Assembly (NCBI GenBank): GCA_002793885.1 | Contig: PFEG01000054.1 | Location: 1-16,390 of the forward strand | Origin: Candidatus Saccharibacteria bacterium CG10_big_fil_rev_8_21_14_0_10_47_8 | GTDB taxonomy: Bacteria > Patescibacteriota > Saccharimonadia > Saccharimonadales > UBA10212 | Length of the DNA: 16,390 nt | Reading direction: 5' to 3' | Part shown: one piece after another, positions 6,669-13,990 of the stretch | How the letters are laid out: each line of letters starts with the position of its first letter | Numbering within the stretch: the first letter of the stretch is position 1 | Made by a program: the position numbers and the translations under genes | Notes under the pieces: generated by a model | The model's database searches: none | Seen by the model: only the letters and a program-made list of their open reading frames with translations | Told to the model about the DNA's origin: nothing

Positions 6669-7709
6669 TCATGTGTTTCTCTCCGCTAATCCCGCAGCCA
6701 CGGCAAAATGATTGGACATGCTAAGCAGCTCATCCTGTTTGCTGGCCGGAAATGTGATATTGCGCCATGAATTACCAATTTCAACATTAATGCCAAACTT
6801 GTTAGCGATATGCAGTGGAAACTCCGGCAATGTCGAGGCGCCGCCAGTTACGATAATCCGATCTATAACAATGTTGGGGTAGCGTGTCTGGAAAAACTTG
6901 ATGGATTTTTCGATTTCGGAAGTCAAATTATCAATCGTGGTGATAATCGAATTATATACCTGCCCCTCGAGTTTAGCTTTGCTGAGACCGAATTTATATA
7001 AAAACTGGGCGGCTTGCGCCGGGTCTATGTTTAAGCCGTGGACGGCAGCTTTTAGTATGGTGTCCGAGCCTACCGAGATAGACCGTGTCAGGCGCGGAGC
7101 GCCCTTCATAGCTATCACCAAATCCGTAGACACCGTGCCGATGTCCAGCACCATCTGGGGAGCAACAACGTCAGTAGCAATCAAGGATCTTACAAGCGCG
7201 AACGTGTCAGGCTCAAAGGCTATTACATTAAAGCCTGCGCCCTCTAATACGTCGAGCCTGGATTCTATATAGGCATTATTAACGCTAGACAGTAGTACTT
7301 CCACTTTAGAAGACCCTTTTGGAGAGTCACCCAGTGGCGCCCAGTCGATCTTAGATTCGGCCAAAGGGGTCGGAATAATAGAATCCGCCTGATACTTTAT
7401 GGTTTTGGCAAGTTCGGCAGGAGACAAACGTTCCATATCAACAACCGTAGTAAACACCCGGTTAGAGGGAATGCCCACAGCCACGTTCTTGGTGTTTATG
7501 CCCGCGTCCTTAACCAGGCGCCGAATCGCATCAGCAAGTTTAAGCTGGTCGGGTTTGGCATCGCTCACCGCTATATTGCCGGCAATCTCAACAGATCCAT
7601 ATTTATTAAGCGCTTTTACAGGCCCTGACCCGCTTAGCTGCACTACCCGTATTAAAGATGTGCCGATATCCAGTCCGAAAAACTCAGATACCCCACTCAG
7701 TATGCTCAT
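6669..7709 (-). CDS. pilM: PilM, actin-like type IV pilus assembly ATPase
   Basis: A 346-aa cytoplasmic protein of the PilM family, an FtsA/actin-fold protein that forms a ring under the inner membrane and binds the PilN tail. Phosphate-1 motif FFGLDIGTS is at 10-18, phosphate-2 VLDIGTVSTD at 187-196 and adenosine motif VTGGAS at 287-292. The length is normal. It is the first gene of the pil operon. Its GGAGG Shine-Dalgarno is locked in an 11-bp hairpin (7711-7736), and a leader of about 138 nt separates it from the promoter at 7854-7883. Confidence 0.95.
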   Translation of the reverse strand: MSILSGVSEFFGLDIGTSLIRVVQLSGSGPVKALNKYGSVEIAGNIAVSDAKPDQLKLADAIRRLVKDAGINTKNVAVGIPSNRVFTTVVDMERLSPAELAKTIKYQADSIIPTPLAESKIDWAPLGDSPKGSSKVEVLLSSVNNAYIESRLDVLEGAGFNVIAFEPDTFALVRSLIATDVVAPQMVLDIGTVSTDLVIAMKGAPRLTRSISVGSDTILKAAVHGLNIDPAQAAQFLYKFGLSKAKLEGQVYNSIITTIDNLTSEIEKSIKFFQTRYPNIVIDRIIVTGGASTLPEFPLHIANKFGINVEIGNSWRNITFPASKQDELLSMSNHFAVAAGLAERNT

Positions 7710-7710
7710 C

Positions 7711-7736
7711 CCGTTATGCTCCTCCGGAGCTAACGG
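7711..7736 (-). promoter_or_regulatory. strong Shine-Dalgarno hairpin of pilM
   Basis: In transcript sense CCGTTA-GCTCC-GGA-GGAGC-(A)-TAACGG: two stacked stems (6 and 5 bp) separated by one bulged A, with a 3-nt loop. The structure ends 1 nt before the ATG. The whole GGAGG is paired. It is the most stable of the four Shine-Dalgarno hairpins and sits at the head of the operon, so it is a candidate master translation switch. Confidence 0.75.
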
Positions 7737-7821
7737 TCAATGGACAAATGAACGAATGGACAAATGCATTAGTACATTGACTATTGATACATTCATTGAA
7801 CATTGAACATTGAACATTGAA
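7736..7821 (-). repeat. tandem heptamer and octamer repeats in the pilM leader
   Basis: Four perfect tandem copies of plus-sense cattgaa (7794-7821) lie at the 5' end of the leader. Nearer pilM, the words aatggacaaatg recur (7740-7751 and 7755-7766). A 15-nt inverted repeat with 13 matches pairs 7736-7750 with 7767-7781 and abuts the Shine-Dalgarno hairpin. Confidence 0.75.
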
Positions 7822-7853
7822 CATTTGTTTTCCGTATCTCATAGTTGATCCCA

Positions 7854-7883
7854 ATTATACATAAGCGTTTCGGTTTTAGCCAA
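7854..7883 (-). promoter_or_regulatory. promoter of the pil operon
   Basis: In minus sense a TTGGCT box (7878-7883, 4 of 6) and a perfect TATAAT (7854-7859) are 18 nt apart, just after the stop codon of the 1177-aa gene. The start site would be near 7847. No terminator is seen between the upstream gene and this promoter, so read-through into pilM is also possible. Confidence 0.65.
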
Positions 7884-7895
7884 TAGTTTTACCCT

Positions 7896-10800
7896 TTAGA
7901 ATAACGGCGGAAGCACGGTTACAGCATCAAGTCTGGAGTTACTGCCGTTAGTAGTAAGAAACGGACTGCCTATTACCATCTCTGGTATGTAATTTATTTC
8001 CTCTACAGATTTGTTGCTGCCTCCTGTAACGGTTGATGTCTCCGGATCTGATGACAGGGTCCAGTAGAGGCTATTATTGCGCAAATCACCCTTCCCACCG
8101 ACCCTGTTAAACGTAACATGTTTGGCTATTACGGCTCCGTTGATGGTCAGTTTTTCCTTGCAATTAGTTGCTGTTTCAGCAGAATCTGGCGACTTCAATA
8201 TCCCACCACTAGCCACAGCGCACGTCCAGATGTTGCCGGTACTTGCTATACCGCGTGTCGTGTTAGGCTGGGCTATGTAGAGCCCCTCCAGCGTCGTAAC
8301 ACCGCTGCCGATATATATATTGCCGCTCACAATCAGACTGAAGTACGACGGATGAAGCACGCTGTTAGGATATAGAATGTCGGTGTTAATATAAACATCC
8401 CCAAACACATAAATAGTCAGCCGCTCATTTTGCTGAAATTTCCACGGGGCTCCTCCCAAACTATTTATGCTTAAGTTGGATGTTCTTCTGAAAATCCTAT
8501 TAGTGTTTGCACCTCCTGGACCTGAACTATTTATATTACCAGGAACACCGTTCAAATCAGTCGTGAAGGGGGTACCCCCGCTGGAATTTACGTTCGAATG
8601 GTTATCTTTGATACAGCTATCCGTTGCAGTGTTCGGTGCGCCTGTGCTAAAGCCAAGCTGGCCATCATTAGGCGTGTTGGCAAATTCAAGTGTGTCAAAT
8701 GGTACGATACTCGCCGCCGGTTTAACAACGTTTCCTTGGCTCCATGAATAAAAGCCATAACGACTGCCGTTCTGATTATCTATCAGCCCAAGAGCAAATG
8801 CGGCAAATTCAGACGACGAGCCCGACCTATATGTATGGCCTGGCACGTTTGCTGACGCAAAGGTACGAATACCACCGTTAGGATCTATCTGTCTATTTGG
8901 GTCAGCTGAACAGCTGGTGTTTCCGTCATTGAACCAGCCACCGGCGCTAACATCGCCGCCAAACACCTTCAAATACGGCCGCGTCGCCGGCCTGATTGTC
9001 GACTGACACTGCGCGAGACTCGGCTGTTGGGCCCCATTATAAGTAGCAACGCCATTGATAGTGCCGTCAGTATTAGCCGTTATAATCGCAGTCCCCGGCC
9101 CCATGGAGGTTGTCGGCGGGTTTACAACTCCGGAGTAGTCACGCGTACCTGGGTTTACTGAAATACCACTGGACCAGTCAATATGAAAGCCATAGCCATA
9201 TAAAGGATAGCCTGTGTTATTGGTATAGGTTATCCGTATGTTGTCATTAGAAACCGGCTCGCCGGGTTCAGGGGAATTACTGCCAGCACCAACGGAACAT
9301 GTGGCCGTCAGGCAGTTGCCAAATGTCGCTGGGCCAGCTATCATAACCCACCCATTCTGAGTATTCAGCCCTTCAACATACACTGTGTACTGGTCAAGAT
9401 GTGCCGGAAGACCGGGCCCGGGCCAATCTACAAATGGTCTCCAGTTGAACCCAGCTGGCCAGACACCATACATCATCTGGTTTGGATTGTGGTCCCACTC
9501 TCTTTGGTAAGTCGGACCGCCTGTACCTGCCATCAACGTAATTCGTAAACGAATATTCGCCGGGCGGCCTGATGCCCACCGAGCTTGGCCGGCCATATCA
9601 CGGCAGTTCGGATTGCCCGGTATCCAGTTACCAACTGGATTATCAGGGGTTACGTAGACAGTAAACTGACATAAGAGCCTGTTGCCCTGAAAATTAGCAG
9701 GAGGATTCGGGAACGGTGTAGGCCCATTTTGTGCACCCGCATGTATCCAAACTTCGTAGTAAAAGGTAGTCGTTGCGGTCAAATTATTATAGCTAACCGG
9801 ATGCTGCGCAGAATAAGGTGCGTTATTGGGATCATTCGTTGCGTTAACGGTACCCGTTGGCCACAAAGTCCTTAACGATGCCCCTCCCGCATTGACCTCA
9901 TCTACGTAGTAGTTAGACCCCCAGTCTTTACCCGTAGAGTTACCTATTTGCGGGTAAAGTGTTATACCGCCTCCGTAAGGTACTGTTGCGTTATTTACAT
10001 TGTTAGCAGGAGGTGGAATAGAAGTCGTATGTATATAGCAGCTTGGACGGGTCGGTGGAGTATCTGGATTAACCTGTAGCACTATTTGGCATCTGGGATT
10101 AAAAGTTCCAAGCAAATTGCCGTTTTGCTGCATCTGAAATTCAAATGTAAATGTCCCAGGTGCCGCTCGACTTATTCCGAACGAAAAATTGCCGTTTTTA
10201 CCCGGCCCTAATAAACCAGGTCCACTGGCCAGGCTACGTGTTAATGTCTGGTGGGTGGGATTGATATTGGAATAGTAAGTCTGACGCAGTGAATAACTAT
10301 TATCCAGTGCTGAAGATGAATTGTTTATTATATTTACAGTAAATTGAGAGTTTTGATTTACGATTACGGGGTTAATGCTTGCATTAGCCGCATTACAGAC
10401 TACGCCAGAATTAGGTGGGTTGCATTCTGCAGTCGAAACTTTGGCATCAAGCTCATCAAACGGTACATTAATTTGAAGTGTGTTATGCCAGTTAATGCCA
10501 GACCACTGCATACGATAGATATAGGCGTTGTCTGCGTTAAAAGATAGCGTGTTGTAAACATGGTCACCGCCCAGTTGCGCACCAGTCCACGACGTAAATC
10601 CATTCCAGTTCCCAGTACCTCGTGTAGCTCTTGCCATTACTAGATTTAGGTCTTGTGGAGGGTATTGATTGTAGTCGGCATCATAAACACCAAACCTGTA
10701 TACCCCATTAGGATCTTTGCAGCGCGGAGCAAATGGTTGATTGAAGTTCCACATTTGCCCACCTAAGCCTGGTGCATCGCGCTGATATATCCCAAACACA

Positions 10801-11429
10801 GCAGCCTTACCAAAGCCCTTCACCACCCTGCTTATTCCTACGCAATTTCCCCCATTACTGCAGGCAGGCTCACTAACAGCGACTCGGTATGATCTTTCGT
10901 TATCACTCGGTCCCGGTGATATGGTAGCCTCTAAATAAAATACCCTGTAGGCTTCATGCCCAGGTATTACTGAATGCATGCCGCCAGCCGGCGGATTGCC
11001 ATTTCCATCGGTCGCAGGTATGCCAATTGTGCGATCGGCACAAGTTCCTGAAGGCGCCAAATATCCTACCGGTGCAGCATTTAATCCATAGGATTCATTC
11101 TTATCAAGTGCATCCAATGCGAATTGAACTCCTGGGTTTCCAACATCTATATTGCAGTTTTGTTTAATAGTAACCGTGGCACCTTGGTTGCCAGATACAT
11201 AAACTTTTACATAGGATGTGGCACCATCAAACGCCCCTGTACCAACTGCATGCCAAGGTGTAGCACTATTGCCGTTAACCGTGCTACTACCGGCATCGGG
11301 AGATTGATTGGATATAGCAGCTACCGGTTTAGCGCTTATTAGCCAAAAAATGCTACCAAAAATAATAGAGCTAAGAATTATTAGTAATTTTCTAGTAAAT
11401 GCAGAATTTATACATTCACTTGGAGTCAT
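7896..11429 (-). CDS. large secreted Cys/Asn/Gly-rich surface protein, possible pilus-associated adhesin
   Basis: A 1177-aa protein with an N-terminal membrane helix or signal peptide (about 14-38, possible cleavage after PVAA). The rest is Asn-, Gly-, Pro- and Thr-rich with about 18 scattered cysteines, typical of an exported disulfide-bonded protein. The central part (about 340-600 and 700-800) looks like successive Ig-like beta domains. A distinct segment starts at RPYLKVFGGDV (817). From about 1001 to the end, short beta strands such as IYVFGDVYINTD, SLIVSGNIYIGSG, LEGLYIAQ and KLTINGAVIAKHVTFNR recall a beta-helix/polymer-forming type domain seen in some pilus-associated proteins; this assignment is by eye. 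Its ATG overlaps the stop of the upstream 161-aa gene (ATGA), so translation is coupled. It lies directly before the pil operon on the same strand, which suggests a surface or tip role. Confidence 0.85.
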   Translation of the reverse strand: MTPSECINSAFTRKLLIILSSIIFGSIFWLISAKPVAAISNQSPDAGSSTVNGNSATPWHAVGTGAFDGATSYVKVYVSGNQGATVTIKQNCNIDVGNPGVQFALDALDKNESYGLNAAPVGYLAPSGTCADRTIGIPATDGNGNPPAGGMHSVIPGHEAYRVFYLEATISPGPSDNERSYRVAVSEPACSNGGNCVGISRVVKGFGKAAVFGIYQRDAPGLGGQMWNFNQPFAPRCKDPNGVYRFGVYDADYNQYPPQDLNLVMARATRGTGNWNGFTSWTGAQLGGDHVYNTLSFNADNAYIYRMQWSGINWHNTLQINVPFDELDAKVSTAECNPPNSGVVCNAANASINPVIVNQNSQFTVNIINNSSSALDNSYSLRQTYYSNINPTHQTLTRSLASGPGLLGPGKNGNFSFGISRAAPGTFTFEFQMQQNGNLLGTFNPRCQIVLQVNPDTPPTRPSCYIHTTSIPPPANNVNNATVPYGGGITLYPQIGNSTGKDWGSNYYVDEVNAGGASLRTLWPTGTVNATNDPNNAPYSAQHPVSYNNLTATTTFYYEVWIHAGAQNGPTPFPNPPANFQGNRLLCQFTVYVTPDNPVGNWIPGNPNCRDMAGQARWASGRPANIRLRITLMAGTGGPTYQREWDHNPNQMMYGVWPAGFNWRPFVDWPGPGLPAHLDQYTVYVEGLNTQNGWVMIAGPATFGNCLTATCSVGAGSNSPEPGEPVSNDNIRITYTNNTGYPLYGYGFHIDWSSGISVNPGTRDYSGVVNPPTTSMGPGTAIITANTDGTINGVATYNGAQQPSLAQCQSTIRPATRPYLKVFGGDVSAGGWFNDGNTSCSADPNRQIDPNGGIRTFASANVPGHTYRSGSSSEFAAFALGLIDNQNGSRYGFYSWSQGNVVKPAASIVPFDTLEFANTPNDGQLGFSTGAPNTATDSCIKDNHSNVNSSGGTPFTTDLNGVPGNINSSGPGGANTNRIFRRTSNLSINSLGGAPWKFQQNERLTIYVFGDVYINTDILYPNSVLHPSYFSLIVSGNIYIGSGVTTLEGLYIAQPNTTRGIASTGNIWTCAVASGGILKSPDSAETATNCKEKLTINGAVIAKHVTFNRVGGKGDLRNNSLYWTLSSDPETSTVTGGSNKSVEEINYIPEMVIGSPFLTTNGSNSRLDAVTVLPPLF

Positions 11430-11911
11430 AGTTCTTGGTTCCAGCTATCGATTAATTTTTGGTTAGGTGGTGTTTCAGCTTTTAGCATGGATACCACTTT
11501 TTGGGCGTACTTTTTACGAGCGACTGTATCATTTTTTGTTTTTGCCACATTCCAAAAATCCATATACACATCAACTGGGATCTTATCTTCCGGCACGTTC
11601 TTAACAATATCATTCAGGATTCTTTCGGCATTATGAGTATCGCCATTCGCCAAGTACTGTGTTGCTAAACTCCTCTGGATGCCAATGTATTGGTCGTAGT
11701 TCTTAACTGCTAATGACTTACTCTTATCAGCAGCGAGCGCATTCTCCACCTGTAACGAGGTTGCGCCATTGCTTGTTCTTACCGGCTCAGGTTTTTTATG
11801 TATTACAAAATACCAAATTATAAAGCCTACAGCCACCAGAGCTATTAAAACTGTTAGGAATACGAGTTTTTTCCGCCGAGCAAATCCTAAAGCACCCGCC
11901 CTCATAATCAT
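11426..11911 (-). CDS. small membrane protein with helical TPR-like domain
   Basis: A 161-aa protein, family not recognised. It has a basic N-terminus (ARRKK), one membrane helix (about 17-36, VFLTVLIALVAVGFIIWYFV) and a helical domain whose spacing (LATQYLANGDTHNAERILNDIV) resembles TPR repeats. The first ATG (11911) falls exactly where transcription should start from the promoter at 11918-11947, so the mRNA may be leaderless. The second ATG (11905) would give 159 aa and has AGGGA 6 nt before it, so either start is possible. The stop overlaps the start of the 1177-aa secreted protein by 4 nt, so the pair probably works together, perhaps in its export or anchoring. Confidence 0.85.
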   Translation of the reverse strand: MIMRAGALGFARRKKLVFLTVLIALVAVGFIIWYFVIHKKPEPVRTSNGATSLQVENALAADKSKSLAVKNYDQYIGIQRSLATQYLANGDTHNAERILNDIVKNVPEDKIPVDVYMDFWNVAKTKNDTVARKKYAQKVVSMLKAETPPNQKLIDSWNQEL

Positions 11912-11917
11912 TCCCTA

Positions 11918-11947
11918 AATATAGCATAAGTACAACTATGAGCTCAA
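11918..11947 (-). promoter_or_regulatory. promoter of the 161-aa gene, predicted leaderless start
   Basis: In minus sense TTGAGC (11942-11947), an 18-nt spacer ending in TGC, and TATATT (11918-11923): an extended -10 promoter. Exactly 6 nt lie between the -10 box and the ATG at 11911, so the mRNA would begin at the start codon. Confidence 0.55.
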
Positions 11948-11975
11948 TCTATACTTCGGGGTCGTCTGCTAAGGA

Positions 11976-13154
11976 CTATTCGGGGTATCGCAGTTTGTCA
12001 TTGAAAGTCCAAGCTATCACTCTGTGTAACTGACCGTGCGCTCTCCTAGTTCGAACCAGATGTGCTCCTTTCAGAAATGGCTGATTGTTGTGAGTATTAG
12101 ACGCCGTAACACCCACTCTAGCATCAACGTATTTCTGCCCAGGTGTGTCGCATATTCTTACAGGAACATCTAGTGGCTTCTTGGGCGTAATTGCAGCAAA
12201 AGGAACTTTTATTCGTTTATGCGTCGCATGTGATAAATCACGTTTTTTACTATAGTAAACATCCGTAATCACACGCCCCCTCATTAGGCCCTGTGAATCT
12301 AATACGGCAGACTTGGGAGCAGAAATCCTTATTGGCCTGATAATACAGTGCTTACCCAGGGTGCGAACACGGCGTATACGGCCATTGCTGAACCGGGGTT
12401 GGTCGCTCCTATCGGCTGGATTAAGTTGGGCTGGGTATATATCCTTTTGAAAATGTACACCATTGTCCGCAGGATTTATTTCAGGTGTAGCACTGGTGAC
12501 CGACACATTATAGTCTTGGTCAACTACTGATTTTTTAGACGTATAATATACCCTATAGACTTCCTGTTGACCATGACTAAGCGGAGCCGGCAAGCTCCAA
12601 CTTACTGATGTTCCATCTTCACGTATCATGTAATTATCCACGGGTTTCTCCGTTTTATCTGGCATTGAATACGACCCGACTTCTGATTGTGTAACCTTTA
12701 GTATTTCGTTTTCAGCTGGATTGTGAGGATTAAGGACGTTGCCCGCAGGGTCATCCGGCATCGAGAATTCTACTGTTACTCCCACCGCATCTCCATAGCT
12801 GCTATTACCTATTTGAAACTGCTCGAACGATGTGCCAACGCACGTACTATCCACTTTTACGGATTTGCCCTCCAAATCATAAGCCCGATCATCGTGAACA
12901 ACTACCAAATTTGCCTGATCATAAGGTGGTACGCCAACGTTTTGCTCATCAAAAATTGGTTCCTTTTGAATCGGCGAACGATCCTTGTTTAAGTAATCAT
13001 CCGGGCATTCGTAAGGGGCGCTCTGAACACGCGGAATGGCGGAGTCGGCCTTTGTAGACGCAGACGCATAAGCGGCGATAGCCAATCCGACGGCCAGTGG
13101 GGACATTATGCGACTGCCCCAATACCTTAATTCTGAAGACGTTATTCTGCTCAA
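11976..13154 (-). CDS. secreted protein of unknown function
   Basis: A 392-aa protein not matched to a family. A hydrophobic stretch (about 17-33, MSPLAVGLAIAAYASAS) followed by small residues looks like a cleavable signal peptide, so the rest is probably outside the cell. Residues about 80-240 are beta-rich and hint at an Ig or DUF11-like fold (weak). The last 120 residues are basic (for example RIRRVRTLGKH and VRTRRAHGQLHR) and include several His. The start used here is TTG (13152-13154), about 25 nt downstream of the predicted transcription start. An ATG 16 codons later (MSPLAV) is an alternative. It heads the unit with the 161-aa and 1177-aa genes, 64 nt before the former. Confidence 0.75.
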   Translation of the reverse strand: MSRITSSELRYWGSRIMSPLAVGLAIAAYASASTKADSAIPRVQSAPYECPDDYLNKDRSPIQKEPIFDEQNVGVPPYDQANLVVVHDDRAYDLEGKSVKVDSTCVGTSFEQFQIGNSSYGDAVGVTVEFSMPDDPAGNVLNPHNPAENEILKVTQSEVGSYSMPDKTEKPVDNYMIREDGTSVSWSLPAPLSHGQQEVYRVYYTSKKSVVDQDYNVSVTSATPEINPADNGVHFQKDIYPAQLNPADRSDQPRFSNGRIRRVRTLGKHCIIRPIRISAPKSAVLDSQGLMRGRVITDVYYSKKRDLSHATHKRIKVPFAAITPKKPLDVPVRICDTPGQKYVDARVGVTASNTHNNQPFLKGAHLVRTRRAHGQLHRVIAWTFNDKLRYPE

Positions 13155-13185
13155 AACAACACAAGCCTTACTTAATTGTGACTTT

Positions 13186-13191
13186 ATTATA
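13186..13191 (-). promoter_or_regulatory. -10 box of the promoter for the 392-aa gene
   Basis: A perfect TATAAT in minus sense, 31 nt before the TTG start. No good -35 box is seen at 16-18 nt. A terminator-like hairpin just upstream (13213-13238) separates it from the transposase gene. Confidence 0.5.
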
Positions 13192-13212
13192 CCATTGACT
13201 AAGTACTAAGAA

Positions 13213-13238
13213 AATTGCTTACCCTTAAGTAAGCAATT
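13213..13238 (-). terminator. intrinsic terminator after the transposase gene
   Basis: A perfect 10-bp stem (AATTGCTTAC / GTAAGCAATT) with a 6-nt loop is followed in minus sense by TTCTT; counting the end of the stem, the U-rich stretch is TTTTCTT. It would stop transcripts from the transposase gene before the promoter of the 392-aa gene. In plus sense no U-run follows. Confidence 0.6.
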
Positions 13239-13243
13239 CCTAC

Positions 13244-13280
13244 CCCAGTATTTCCAAGGCCCGGCCCTGGAAATACTGGG
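13244..13280. repeat. REP-like palindrome, copy 1 (downstream of transposase)
   Basis: An imperfect 37-bp palindrome: two 18-nt arms starting cccagtatttcc, with one mismatch and a single central base. Its GC-rich core (tatttccaagg...ctgga, 13249-13271) recurs exactly on the other side of the transposase gene at 13968-13990. Confidence 0.8.
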
Positions 13281-13319
13281 AATAATGTAAGTTGCGGATA
13301 GTGGTCAGGCCGGTGAAAG

Positions 13320-13940
13320 TTATCGCTCACCCGTATTCGCCAGATACTCGCCAACCTTATCAAGTGAATCTTTATAACTCTCATAATCAGCAACAAACTG
13401 TTCGTATTCCCCATCACTAAAACTGCCAAGAACTCTTTTAGGCTGTAGCCAGCTCGCATTTTTACGACCCAGGTAATATATATAGCTCGAAAATTCCCAG
13501 CTCTTATAATTTTGCGGATTGAGGTGGATGTAGCGGGTAATATGCAGCAGATAACTATCGCTAGTAATGCGAACTGCCTTGAAGCGATCCTGAAACAGGG
13601 GTCCAAGCCTATTATATTTCTTGTTAAAGTACGTTGTATAGGCAGTACATACGTTATGTAAAAGCCGTGTCACGCTGTCCTTACCGTGCTGGAAGACAAA
13701 TAAGTGAAAATGGTTCGGCATCAAGCAAAAAGCCAACAACTCTATTTTCTCGTGTAACCATTCATACTCCCTGCCCTTAGCGTCTTTTGCAGGTTTATCA
13801 TCTAGGTAGCGTTTTATAAGATTTAGAAAAACCGCATAATCATCGGCATCTTTGTAAATGACTCGTTTGTTGACACCTCTGTTATAAATATGATAGAAGC
13901 TGTCCTCAGCATATTCTTTCCGTCTATTTCTACTCGGCAT
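13320..13940 (-). CDS. REP-associated tyrosine transposase (Y1/HUH family, RAYT)
   Basis: A 206-aa protein of the IS200-like Y1 transposase family, RAYT type. The HUH motif is MPNHFHLFVF with His77 and His79. The GPLFQDRFKAV motif (113-123) and the LLHITRYIHLNP motif (131-142) follow; the nucleophile is probably Tyr137 (possibly Tyr130). The N-terminus FYHIYNRGVNKRVIY is the usual first motif. It cuts and joins single-stranded DNA and recognises hairpins. The length is normal and the frame is intact, so it may be active. There is no Shine-Dalgarno: the -10 box ends 6 nt before the ATG, predicting a leaderless mRNA. Confidence 0.93.
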   Translation of the reverse strand: MPSRNRRKEYAEDSFYHIYNRGVNKRVIYKDADDYAVFLNLIKRYLDDKPAKDAKGREYEWLHEKIELLAFCLMPNHFHLFVFQHGKDSVTRLLHNVCTAYTTYFNKKYNRLGPLFQDRFKAVRITSDSYLLHITRYIHLNPQNYKSWEFSSYIYYLGRKNASWLQPKRVLGSFSDGEYEQFVADYESYKDSLDKVGEYLANTGER

Positions 13941-13946
13941 AAAAAC

Positions 13947-13976
13947 ATTGTAGCGAACCTAACCCTTTATTTCCAA
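13947..13976 (-). promoter_or_regulatory. transposase promoter with -35 box inside the REP palindrome, leaderless
   Basis: In minus sense TTGGAA (13971-13976, inside the palindrome core), an 18-nt spacer and TACAAT (13947-13952, 5 of 6). Six nt separate the -10 box from the ATG, so transcription should start at the A of the start codon. Confidence 0.5.
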
Positions 13977-13990
13977 GGCCCGGCCCTGGA
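13969..13990. repeat. REP-like palindrome, copy 2 (upstream of transposase)
   Basis: This copy repeats the 22-nt core of copy 1 exactly (23 nt from 13968), but its outer arms have decayed or differ: about 10 of 12 pairs remain. It sits between the transposase and the M14 peptidase gene. Confidence 0.75.

Larger units (their letters stand above)
13244..13990 (-). mobile_element. RAYT transposase with flanking REP-like palindromes
   Basis: The transposase gene is bracketed by two copies of one palindromic element in direct orientation, the arrangement of REP-associated tyrosine transposases. Such transposases are usually single-copy and thought to spread REP sequences. Whether further copies of the palindrome occur outside the window cannot be seen. 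Confidence 0.7.

Noticed and set aside
6481..6672. A 63-codon minus-strand open frame starting in an ATGA overlap with the pilM stop
   Set aside because: It is a translation of the heptamer and 24-bp repeats (repeating HFTF and MANGK words), has no Shine-Dalgarno of its own and runs into pilN out of frame. The overlap is a by-product of the repeat sequence.
1..7806. Plus-strand open frames opposite the pil genes (for example 15-392, 1298-1594, 3736-4236, 6898-7272)
   Set aside because: They are shadows of well-identified minus-strand genes, without ribosome binding sites or recognisable protein features.
7822..7895. Terminator after the 1177-aa gene
   Set aside because: No stable hairpin with a U-run is visible. 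The stretch holds the pil promoter instead.
13213..13280. Reading the two adjacent palindromes as one long terminator or a transposon end
   Set aside because: They are separate: 13213-13238 has the U-rich tail of a terminator, while 13244-13280 is the REP element repeated beyond the transposase. No target-site duplication could be made out.
13199..13606. A 135-codon minus-strand frame overlapping the transposase gene
   Set aside because: It lies mostly in another frame of the transposase and crosses the REP palindrome and the terminator hairpin; nothing in it looks like a protein family.
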